49,710 bases of DNA from Nitrospinota bacterium (lineage in GTDB: Bacteria > Nitrospinota > Nitrospinia > Nitrospinales > Nitrospinaceae). The position numbers and the translations under genes were made by a program. The notes under the pieces were generated by a model. That model was not told where the DNA came from. It ran no database searches and worked only from the letters and a program-made list of their open reading frames with translations. Each line of letters begins with the position of its first letter. Positions within the stretch are counted from its first letter, which is position 1. The stretch spans positions 1 to 49,710 of the forward strand of contig JAOUPX010000009.1 of NCBI GenBank assembly GCA_029879645.1. Direction: 5' to 3'. Shown here one piece after another: positions 28,161 to 36,390 of this stretch.

Positions 28161-28655
28161 GTGTCCCTCTTTATAATCACATTTGTGGCATTCGCAATTG
28201 GGATCGTTTTGATCCTCCTTCTCAAAAACGTTTCACCTCCACCCCCGCAAGAACAAATTCATTTTGAAAATCCAGAGGATAAGCCTTACTATTTAATTGA
28301 CCGCGAGGCTTTTAAAGAAAAGTGTTTGGAGTTTCTTGGTAAATTTAACCTTGAATACAAACATTCTATTTGGGCGAATGAACAGGAACTTGAAGTTGAT
28401 ATGTTCGATGAAACTCCCATTGTTGGCGGTAAATATCTCGCTCTCTGTATTTTCAATCCTCCCCACAGTTTGGTCGATTTATTCAAAGTGAAAGGGTTTT
28501 TAGAAAGTGTCAAAGGGGAGGGGGCGGCACGCGGAATTGTTATCACAACCGGCTATTTTTCAGATGACGCCAAAAAAGCGCTGGATGAAGATCCCGTAGA
28601 ACTCGTTAATGTAGTTACCTTCCTTAAATATTTAAAGAAATTTGATATATATTAA
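28161..28655 (+). CDS. Membrane-anchored protein with restriction-endonuclease-like (Mrr-like) domain, GTG start
   Basis: N-terminal TM then REAFKEKCLEFLGKFNLEYKH...GAARGIVITTGYFSDDAKKALDEDPVELVN (resembles the Mrr core 'ITTxxFSxxA'). Confidence 0.6.
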   Translation: MSLFIITFVAFAIGIVLILLLKNVSPPPPQEQIHFENPEDKPYYLIDREAFKEKCLEFLGKFNLEYKHSIWANEQELEVDMFDETPIVGGKYLALCIFNPPHSLVDLFKVKGFLESVKGEGAARGIVITTGYFSDDAKKALDEDPVELVNVVTFLKYLKKFDIY

Positions 28656-28733
28656 TTTTCCTGCCCCTGCTTTAAGTCTTTGACTGAACACCCTTCTTTT
28701 TTCCTCAGACCTTTATGATATAATGATAAACAT

Positions 28734-29606
28734 ATGAAAATTAAGGATATATTAGACAAGGTAAATCCTTCTTTCTCCTTCGAGTTTTTCCCGCCAAAGG
28801 ATTCTGAAGGTTTTGAACAATTGTACACGACCATCACTCAACTCAAAACCTGTAATCCCACCTATGTTTCTGTTACCTACGGGGCTGGAGGCAGTACCCG
28901 GTCCAAGACCATTGATCTTGTTGGCCGCATAAAAAATGAAATCGGTTTGGAATCTATGGCTCACTTAACCTGCGTGGGAAGCAGTCAGGAGGAGATTCGA
29001 TCCGTCCTGGACACCCTTCAGGAAATAGGTATCCAAAATATTTTGGCATTAAGAGGGGATCCTCCTCAGGGGCAGGAAAAATTTATCAGACCGGAAAACG
29101 GATTTGCTTACGCCAATGAGCTGGTCGGGTTCATCCGTGAAAATTACGATTTCTGTATAGGTGTGGCAGGTTATCCGGAAGGGCATGTTGAGTGTTCTGA
29201 TAAGAATGTAGATTTGGACAATCTGAAACGAAAAGTAGATGCCGGTGCCGATTTTATTGTTACGCAGTTGTTTTTTGACAATCGGTTTTATTTCGATTTT
29301 ATTGAAAGGGCTCAGGCGATTGGTATTAAAATACCCATTATCCCGGGGATCATGCCCATTTTAAATGTCAGACAGACCCAGCGGTTTACCAAAATGTGCG
29401 GATCCACTATCCCTGAAACCCTCATGAAAGAACTGGAATTGGCTCAGGATACGCCGGAAAAGGTTCGGCAAATTGGCATTGAATATGCCACACGCCAATG
29501 TGAAATATTACTACAGGAGGGGGCGCCGGGTATCCATTTCTATACATTGAATCGTTCCAACGCGACATTAAATATTCTGGAAACTTTGAGAAATCCATCT
29601 GGTTAA
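28734..29606 (+). CDS. metF: 5,10-methylenetetrahydrofolate reductase
   Basis: SFEFFPPKDSEGFEQL, SVTYGAGGSTRSKT, LALRGDPP, VAGYPEGH, FIVTQLFFDN, PIIPGIMPI. Confidence 0.96.
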   Translation: MKIKDILDKVNPSFSFEFFPPKDSEGFEQLYTTITQLKTCNPTYVSVTYGAGGSTRSKTIDLVGRIKNEIGLESMAHLTCVGSSQEEIRSVLDTLQEIGIQNILALRGDPPQGQEKFIRPENGFAYANELVGFIRENYDFCIGVAGYPEGHVECSDKNVDLDNLKRKVDAGADFIVTQLFFDNRFYFDFIERAQAIGIKIPIIPGIMPILNVRQTQRFTKMCGSTIPETLMKELELAQDTPEKVRQIGIEYATRQCEILLQEGAPGIHFYTLNRSNATLNILETLRNPSG

Positions 29607-29638
29607 ATTGGTTCTGAGAATAAGAACTTTATCCGATT

Positions 29639-30397
29639 ATGCAAATACTCCTAACGGCTTTGCTGATCTCATTAACCGGAGCAGTGGCCGACCCCCCGTC
29701 ACATATCAACCGTTCTCCTGCAGGCGAATCCATAGGTGGGAATATGGTCTTGATTCCGGCTGGAAAGTTTCAACAGGGTTGCGATTCCCTGGGGCCAGAG
29801 CATGGCGCTCCCGCTCACCCGGTGTATCTGGATGCGTTCATGATCGATATCTATGAGGTGACCAATATACGCCTGGAACAGGTAATGCCTGACCACAAAC
29901 TGCGTCGAAGTTTATCTTCCCATTGCGATAACTGCCCGGTGACAAAAATCACCTGGTACGAAGCGGCTGATTACTGTCACCTGATTGGAAAAGCCCTTCC
30001 CAGTGAAGCCCAATGGGAAAAAGCTGCAGGCGCTGCTAATGGATGCGAGTTTCCCTGGGGGCCTGATTTTGATCCTCAAAAAAAACAGGCGCACGGAGGC
30101 CTGGAATTGAAGGTCAAAGCCAGTCCAGTCGGACGATATCCGCCCAATAAGTTTGGAATCTTTGATATGGGAGGCAATGTTTGGGAATGGGTTGCGGACT
30201 GGTACTCACCCAGGTATTATTTCCTGGAACCACTGTATAATCCCAGAGGGCCATCCAAAGGGGTGATGAAGGTCCGGCGTGGTGGTGCTTGGTCAGACAG
30301 TGTCAAAGCCATGAAGGCTGGATACCGTGACTGGAGTTATCCTTTTTCAAGAAGCTACAGCGATATTGGTTTTCGCTGTGTCATCAATTTAAAATAA
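29639..30397 (+). CDS. Exported FGE/SUMF1-domain protein (non-canonical; catalytic Cys pair not seen)
   Basis: MVLIPAGKFQQGCD, PVTKITWYEAADYCHLIGKALPSEAQWEKAAG, GGNVWEWVADWY, GFRCV. Confidence 0.85.
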   Translation: MQILLTALLISLTGAVADPPSHINRSPAGESIGGNMVLIPAGKFQQGCDSLGPEHGAPAHPVYLDAFMIDIYEVTNIRLEQVMPDHKLRRSLSSHCDNCPVTKITWYEAADYCHLIGKALPSEAQWEKAAGAANGCEFPWGPDFDPQKKQAHGGLELKVKASPVGRYPPNKFGIFDMGGNVWEWVADWYSPRYYFLEPLYNPRGPSKGVMKVRRGGAWSDSVKAMKAGYRDWSYPFSRSYSDIGFRCVINLK

Positions 30398-30399
30398 AT

Positions 30400-31131
30400 A
30401 TGATTACTCCCACTAAAATGGAATACATCAACCGCCTGGTTGCCGAATGCCTTTCTGAGGAGGGTGACTCTCTGGAAATGCAGGGACGATTCATCGGTGA
30501 TGAGGGGTTGGAGGCGCTCATGCAGGCGGACAATCTGGAAGAAATAGAAAATCTGGACCTGTCCAAAAACAATATCACGCATCGAGGGATTCCCCACCTG
30601 GCTAATTCGAATCGCTTGTCCAAGCTTAAGCGGCTTTACATGGGAGAAAATAGTTTAGGGGATAAAGGAGCAGTCCCGCTATCCGTGGCGCCATTTATTC
30701 CCAACCTCGTGCATCTGGATATTCGGTTTAACAGTATTGGGCCGGATGGCGGAATGGCCCTGGCTCAGGGACCATTCAAAAAAATTCAGGTGTTTATCCT
30801 CCAGGATAATCCGCTCGGAGATGAAGTCCTGAAGGCCATGGCGATAAATCCGGGATTCATGCATGTCCGCAAACTCAATATTTATCGCTCTAAAATCACC
30901 GATCAGGGTATCAAGACGCTGGCCAAATCCAAGGTCTTTAAAAAGTTAAAACACCTTAATCTGGCACGCAACGTATTGCGTGTTGAGGCGGCGGTAGCTT
31001 TGGCGAATACCAAAACTCTGCTCAATATCGAAACTCTTTTGATGTTCGATACCTTCATTGGCGACCAGGGGGTGGATGCGCTCCTCAAGTCTGAAAGCCT
31101 TTCCAAACTCAAAACGCTTCGATTGACCTGA
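30400..31131 (+). CDS. Leucine-rich repeat (ribonuclease-inhibitor-like) protein
   Basis: Repeats of LxxLxxLxLxxNxIxxxGxxxLA (IENLDLSKNNITHRGIPHLA; LKHLNLARNVLRVEAAVALA). Confidence 0.8.
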   Translation: MITPTKMEYINRLVAECLSEEGDSLEMQGRFIGDEGLEALMQADNLEEIENLDLSKNNITHRGIPHLANSNRLSKLKRLYMGENSLGDKGAVPLSVAPFIPNLVHLDIRFNSIGPDGGMALAQGPFKKIQVFILQDNPLGDEVLKAMAINPGFMHVRKLNIYRSKITDQGIKTLAKSKVFKKLKHLNLARNVLRVEAAVALANTKTLLNIETLLMFDTFIGDQGVDALLKSESLSKLKTLRLT

Positions 31132-31151
31132 GGGGGGATTAGGGGTAAGGA

Positions 31152-31850
31152 TTATCTTGAATACCGTTCTTCGAGCCAGGGATCGGCGGTGTTGGAGTAG
31201 CCTCGTTGTTCCCAGAAGCCCAGTTCATCTTCCTCGCGAAAAACGATTTCGCCGATCCATTTGGCTCCCTTCCACGCATATAACTGAGGAGTGATCATGC
31301 GTACCGGGCCGCCGTGCTCTTTTTCCAGAGGTTTACCTTCCCACTGGTGGACCAACAGAACGTCATACTTCATAGCCTCTTCCAGGGGCAGGTTGGTGGA
31401 GTAGCCGTCATAGGCCTTGATATAAACATATTTTGCTTCGGGTTTAATTTGGCAGTAATTGGCAATGTCAGAGAAGCGAACGCCTACCCAATGATTGTCC
31501 AGCCGGCTCCATGTGGTGACGCAGTGAAAATCGGAGATATCCTCAACCTGGGGGAAATCCATGAAGGCCTTCCAGTTGAACATTTCCGGATTTTCAACCA
31601 GCCCCGAGACTGTAAGGCTCCATGCCTCGAGAGGAATTTCAGGCTGAACCCCCAGGTCCAGTACCGGCCATTTCTCCGTAACATTCTGACCGGGAGGAAT
31701 TTTAGGCATTCCATCGCGGTTCGGGGGCCCCTGGCCGAGAGGCATTCCGCCTTCCCACGGTTTCTGTTCCGCTATGGATTTTTTGTACTGGATCATCGCC
31801 TCGCGGGATTTGATTCTTTTAGAGTCTGCGTTGGGCTCAGGTATATTCAT
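31152..31850 (-). CDS. Sulfite oxidase-like molybdopterin-dependent oxidoreductase (no signal peptide)
   Basis: DFHCVTTWSRLDNHWVGVRFSDI, GGPVRMITPQLYAWKGAKWI. Confidence 0.88.
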   Translation of the reverse strand: MNIPEPNADSKRIKSREAMIQYKKSIAEQKPWEGGMPLGQGPPNRDGMPKIPPGQNVTEKWPVLDLGVQPEIPLEAWSLTVSGLVENPEMFNWKAFMDFPQVEDISDFHCVTTWSRLDNHWVGVRFSDIANYCQIKPEAKYVYIKAYDGYSTNLPLEEAMKYDVLLVHQWEGKPLEKEHGGPVRMITPQLYAWKGAKWIGEIVFREEDELGFWEQRGYSNTADPWLEERYSR

Positions 31851-33415
31851 TTCGAGGAAACCAGTTCCAGTAAGATTGCAGTGCCCGGAAGATAGGACTC
31901 GATGGGGGATTGGGAACGATCGTTTAAAAATGCCTCCAGAAATTCGAGAGACGCTCCTCCGCCAGTGGAAACGAAAAAATTAGATGAGAAATAATTAAAT
32001 AGGGTGTAAGTGTCTTTTTCTTTAAAATTAATTGAAAGCAGGGAGGAGTTGACTGTTTTATTTAATTGGTGGATGATGTTTTTCCGAATCAGATTTTCAA
32101 GATCATTGATATTGATTTTGTCTAGAATAGCGGCGGAATCGCCTCCACCGATGACCACTGAAAGACTTTCATCAACAATCGCCGCGGCAAACAAGACCTG
32201 AGCCAGTTTGACTGAACCTTCCGCATAATAATCACAATTGGGGTGATCATAGGCTCCCAGAGGTCCATTCCAGAAAATTTGTTTAATTTGACCTTTTTGA
32301 AGGATATTTTTGGAATAGTTAACAATGGTTTTGGGCCCAAGGTCCAACTGAAAATCCTGGGAAAAGTCGGGTTCGGATTGAATGGTATAATCCGTTTCAA
32401 AGTAATCCTTTGTGATTTTATAATCATCAGGGAAAATAATATTGACACCGTTGATGACCGCCAAACTTAAAATATTATGCGCCAGCCTGATTTCATTCAA
32501 CAGGTCCTGGCATTCCTCCTCGCTTTTATTCTCATACATTTTAGGCGGGATAAGTTTAAGATCCAGCGAGTCAATATCCTTTTCCAGCCTGCGGGCCAGT
32601 AGAAAAGCATTTACCATTCGGCCGCCGATAAAGATTAACTTGATTTTTGACTCCACAAACTGTTTTAATATACCGATTTTGTCCGCAATTTTGGCTCCTC
32701 CGGCGATCACGGCAGTTTGTTCCGGGTGTTCAAGTACACGCTTCCCGAATTGACCTAAATGTACAATTTCCTCATGAAGGAGGGTTCCTGCAACCGCTAA
32801 TTTGCCTGCCTTACGCATTATTTGAGGAAGTATCTTGATACTCTTGGTGACGCGGTGACTGCATCCAAACGCGCAATTAATGAAAACATCAGAAACTTTG
32901 CCCAATTCTTCGATAAACTCCTGCCGGTAGGTATCCGGGCTGCGAGGGTCGAGAAGGTATCTGAGATTAGGAAGAAACTTAATTCCGCCCTGGGGAAGCT
33001 GGTGAGAAAAACAAATTTCAAGGGAATTCTTTAAATGAGAATCGGTAATTTCAGGTGGAAATATAGTATAGGTATCCCCGTATAACTTTCGGATCAATGT
33101 GTCAAAATGAGAGCAGACAAACTGAATGTTGAAAATGCCGTCCCAACCATGGCGGTCCAGCTTCTTGTGAGGGCGGCCTAAATGAGAACCGATAATAATT
33201 CTACAATTTCCATCCGTAAGCTCGTGAATTCTTTTAAACGTCATGTCCAAAAAACGGCGAATGCGGGTATCGTCCCCAACCCGATAACCTTTCGGCGTGG
33301 AAACCAGAGGAACGTTGAAATCCACGCGAATAAAAATTGTTTTGTTGATCAAGTCCTCTGGGCGCAAATCATCCAGAAGAGGCATTTTCAATTCGTTTTC
33401 AGAGATGGCGTCCAT
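31847..33415 (-). CDS. pgk: Divergent, enlarged phosphoglycerate kinase (522 aa)
   Basis: RVDFNVP, DDTRIR, SHLGRP, GGAKIADKI, FWNGPLGAYD, GGGDSAA, STGGGASLEFLE. Confidence 0.88.
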   Translation of the reverse strand: MDAISENELKMPLLDDLRPEDLINKTIFIRVDFNVPLVSTPKGYRVGDDTRIRRFLDMTFKRIHELTDGNCRIIIGSHLGRPHKKLDRHGWDGIFNIQFVCSHFDTLIRKLYGDTYTIFPPEITDSHLKNSLEICFSHQLPQGGIKFLPNLRYLLDPRSPDTYRQEFIEELGKVSDVFINCAFGCSHRVTKSIKILPQIMRKAGKLAVAGTLLHEEIVHLGQFGKRVLEHPEQTAVIAGGAKIADKIGILKQFVESKIKLIFIGGRMVNAFLLARRLEKDIDSLDLKLIPPKMYENKSEEECQDLLNEIRLAHNILSLAVINGVNIIFPDDYKITKDYFETDYTIQSEPDFSQDFQLDLGPKTIVNYSKNILQKGQIKQIFWNGPLGAYDHPNCDYYAEGSVKLAQVLFAAAIVDESLSVVIGGGDSAAILDKININDLENLIRKNIIHQLNKTVNSSLLSINFKEKDTYTLFNYFSSNFFVSTGGGASLEFLEAFLNDRSQSPIESYLPGTAILLELVSSK

Positions 33416-33480
33416 TGGCAGGGGGAAAAATAATAAAATCAGGATATTGGGTAATTATTGCTAATGCAAAATATTAATCT

Positions 33481-33530
33481 AAATAACACAAGCTCATTTC
33501 CCAAATAACACACGTTATTAAAATAACATG
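33481..33530. repeat. Three AAATAACA-type direct repeats, one paired with an inverted GTTATT
   Basis: AAATAACACA at 33481 and 33503, AAATAACATG at 33521; AATAAC-ACAC-GTTATT inverted pair. Confidence 0.6.
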
Positions 33531-33595
33531 ACTCTCCGGTTTTTGAAATATTTAAAGTTTTGAGCCATCAGGGCGACCGGATTGAAGTGAGCTAA

Positions 33596-33616
33596 AATTG
33601 CCGAGGATCGGCAATT
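33596..33616 (+). promoter_or_regulatory. Hairpin in the leader of the RNase G/E gene
   Basis: AATTGCCGA-GGA-TCGGCAATT, perfect 9-bp stem with 3-nt loop, ending 19 nt before the ATG at 33636. Confidence 0.6.
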
Positions 33617-33635
33617 ATGAAAGGCTAAATAAAAA

Positions 33636-35603
33636 ATGTCTAAAATAACAAAAAAAATGTTGATCAACGTGGATCAGCCGGAAGAATGCCGTGCCGTTGT
33701 GATCGAAAACGGCAAATTGGCCGAAATCATTGTGGAGCACTCCTCCCAGGAGCTGGTCAAAGGTAATATTTATCTAGGAGTCGTAAGCCGGGTAGAGCCT
33801 GCCTTTGAAGCCGCGTTCGTGGATTTTGGTGGAAAAAAGTACGGCTTTCTACCTTTCAAGGATGTCTTACCCGAATCTTACCTGCAGACCGGGGAGAAAA
33901 AAGCCCGGACCCGCATCCAGGATGTCCTTGTCCGAGGACAGAAACTGCTGGTTCAGGTAGTTAAGGAGAGCCGTGATGCCAAAGGGCCCTCCTTGACCAA
34001 TGCAGTTACCATTCCCGGGCGTTTCCTGGTTTTAATGGTTTCTAGCGACTCCAGTGGGATTTCGCGAAAGATCGAAGATGAAGCTGAACGTAAAAAAATG
34101 AAACAAATCATGTCCGATTTGGGGGTTCCCGCCAGTATGGGGGTTATTATCCGGACGGCTGGCCTGGGACGAACAAAAACCGAATTGCAAAGGGATATAC
34201 AGGCACTTCTTAAGATTTGGGAAAACATAGAACAAAAGGCGAATGATCCTGAAACCAAAGCTCCGTGCCTTTTGTATGAGGGGCCGGATATGGTTGTGCG
34301 TACGGTCCGCGACCATTTCTCTAACGATACCACGGAAGTCCTGGTAGATAACCAGGAGTCCTACCGCGCGCTTAAACAGTTTATGAAAATGGTCATGCCT
34401 CGCCTGGGCAATCGGGTTAAATTATACAAAGACACTAAACCTCTGTTTTCCCTTTATAACGTCGAACAGCAGATTGAAAGTATTTATAACCGTCGGGTGG
34501 AACTACCCTCCGGCGGCTCTATTGTCATTGATGTCGGTGAGGCAATGGTATCCATTGATGTCAACTCCGGAAGAACCACCGGCGCCAGCGCTTTGGAAGA
34601 AACCGCTTTCAAGACCAACATGGAGGCCGCAGAAGAAATTGCCCGGCAACTCCGGTTGCGGGACCTGGGTGGATTGATCGTTATTGACTTTATCGATATG
34701 TTTCAGAAGAAAAATAAAGCCCAGCTTGAAAAACATATGAAACAGAGTTGCAAACTCGATAAAGCACGGGTCAATTTTTCGCGATTATCCCGCTTTGGTC
34801 TCCTGGAAATGTCTCGCCAACGGCTTTCTCCACCCGTTAAAGCCGGCTTTTTTATGGATTGCACACATTGTCGTGGAACCGGCCATGTCAAGACAGACAG
34901 TTCTGCCGCCTTAAGCGTGATACGGAAAATTCAAGAAAATCTATCAACCGGTAACGTAAAAATTCTGGAAGTACGCATTTCCACGCAAATTACCAATTAT
35001 CTTTTAAATCATAAAACTAAAAGCCTGATGGAGTTGGAAATAAAAAATGGTGTGGATATCAAATTTGAAACCGTAGAAAACCTGCCCTACGAGAACTTTT
35101 CCTACACGGTTCTCGAACGCAAAAAGGAAGAAGATAAAGTTATTGAGCAGAAATCCAGAATTCAAAAAGAACCACGGCCGGAAGTTGAAGAGGTATCCGA
35201 CGAAAAGGAAGCTAGCAAGGAAGTTAGTAAGGAAGTTAGTACGGACGAAAATAAGGAAAGAAGACCGGTTACCGGTCGTGGGCGTGGCCGAAGGCCTTCC
35301 GGACCACGCAGGCCGGGAAGCAAACGGCCCGCTCGCTCGTCCAGGAAGAGGCCTTGGAAATCTACCAAACCAAGAGACAATACCTCTTCCGAAGAGGGAA
35401 AGTCTCCCAATCAGGGGGTATCCTCGACTGACTCAGCTTTTCCAAGACCGGAGTCTACTTCTTCTGAACCATCTTCGAGATCTCAAGCAAGCTCCCAAAA
35501 TGATTCTAATGAAGAAAGGCAACCGATAGAAAACGTTTCCCGCTTGCATGAAGTGGTTATTCCGAATCCAAGACCTTACAGACCGGAACCTTCAGAAGAT
35601 TGA
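33636..35603 (+). CDS. rng: Ribonuclease G/E family protein with basic/disordered C-terminal tail
   Basis: S1-like N-terminus GNIYLGVVSRVEPAFEAAFVDFG, IDVNSGR, RQLRLRDLGGLIVIDFIDM, CTHCRGTGH; RGRGRRPSGPRRPGSKRP tail. Confidence 0.94.
   Translation: MSKITKKMLINVDQPEECRAVVIENGKLAEIIVEHSSQELVKGNIYLGVVSRVEPAFEAAFVDFGGKKYGFLPFKDVLPESYLQTGEKKARTRIQDVLVRGQKLLVQVVKESRDAKGPSLTNAVTIPGRFLVLMVSSDSSGISRKIEDEAERKKMKQIMSDLGVPASMGVIIRTAGLGRTKTELQRDIQALLKIWENIEQKANDPETKAPCLLYEGPDMVVRTVRDHFSNDTTEVLVDNQESYRALKQFMKMVMPRLGNRVKLYKDTKPLFSLYNVEQQIESIYNRRVELPSGGSIVIDVGEAMVSIDVNSGRTTGASALEETAFKTNMEAAEEIARQLRLRDLGGLIVIDFIDMFQKKNKAQLEKHMKQSCKLDKARVNFSRLSRFGLLEMSRQRLSPPVKAGFFMDCTHCRGTGHVKTDSSAALSVIRKIQENLSTGNVKILEVRISTQITNYLLNHKTKSLMELEIKNGVDIKFETVENLPYENFSYTVLERKKEEDKVIEQKSRIQKEPRPEVEEVSDEKEASKEVSKEVSTDENKERRPVTGRGRGRRPSGPRRPGSKRPARSSRKRPWKSTKPRDNTSSEEGKSPNQGVSSTDSAFPRPESTSSEPSSRSQASSQNDSNEERQPIENVSRLHEVVIPNPRPYRPEPSED
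35208..35243 (+). repeat. 12-nt tandem repeat (3 units) in the RNase G/E linker
   Basis: GAAGCTAGCAAG/GAAGTTAGTAAG/GAAGTTAGTACG. Confidence 0.8.
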
Positions 35604-35655
35604 GCTAAGGATGGTCGGGTTGATGAAAACTGGGGCAGGAATTGCCAGTGCAGGG

Positions 35656-36390
35656 CTATGAAACAGACCGGGCACAGCGGAAACCGGTATCCCATGATCT
35701 CATTTCAGGTGGGGCAAAATTCCGGTAGGCCAAGAGAGCGAATTCCTTAATAAATCCGTGCTCCCGCTTATTAATGGCTCCCCCCCGGATAACCTTGTAT
35801 TTTTCGCCATAATTAGGATCCTTGAAATTGGAGCCCTGATAGGGTTGATACCAGCTTGCAGTCCACTCTGAGACATTTCCATTCAGGTCATAGATGCCGT
35901 TTTCATTGATATCCTGAGGAAATTTTCCACCTGGCTGAACGGTTTTCTCAAAATTTGCATTTTTTCGAGCAAATTCATTGCCCCAGACATACAGGTGTCC
36001 ATCCAGCCCCCGTCCAGCTCGTTCCCATTCTAATTCGGTCGGTAAACGTTTTCCTCGCCACAGGCAATAGGCATCCGCTTCAAACCACGATATGCCTTGC
36101 ACCGGATGATTCAGTCGTCCCTCCGCATATTGTGCCTGAGGTTTGAACTGCAGAAAATCTCCGTAGGTCACCTCATGGATATCCAGGTAAAAAGCTTCCA
36201 ATTGTATGTCCTGCTGAGGCTGAGCATTTTTACTGGAAGTTCGATCCGAAATGAATGAAGGGGTATCTTCAGAAATTCCCAGGCCAAGGGTAAACGCTCC
36301 TGCCGGAATGAGAGCCATATCCTGCTTTGGAGGTCGATCACAGCTCGTAACGGATAAAGCCAGGAGAGTCAGTGTAATCAGCCGGATCAA
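35656..36390 (-). CDS. FGE/SUMF1-domain lipoprotein (second copy; catalytic Cys pair not seen)
   Basis: Lipobox region LALSVTSC; MALIPAGAFTLG, GISWFEADAYCLWRGKRLPTELEWERAGRG, LNGNVSEWTASWY, GFRCARS. Confidence 0.88.
   Translation of the reverse strand: MIRLITLTLLALSVTSCDRPPKQDMALIPAGAFTLGLGISEDTPSFISDRTSSKNAQPQQDIQLEAFYLDIHEVTYGDFLQFKPQAQYAEGRLNHPVQGISWFEADAYCLWRGKRLPTELEWERAGRGLDGHLYVWGNEFARKNANFEKTVQPGGKFPQDINENGIYDLNGNVSEWTASWYQPYQGSNFKDPNYGEKYKVIRGGAINKREHGFIKEFALLAYRNFAPPEMRSWDTGFRCARSVS

Noticed and set aside
33481-33530. CRISPR-like direct repeats
   Set aside because: Repeat unit is only 8-10 nt with irregular short spacing and no cas genes; treated as a possible regulator site.
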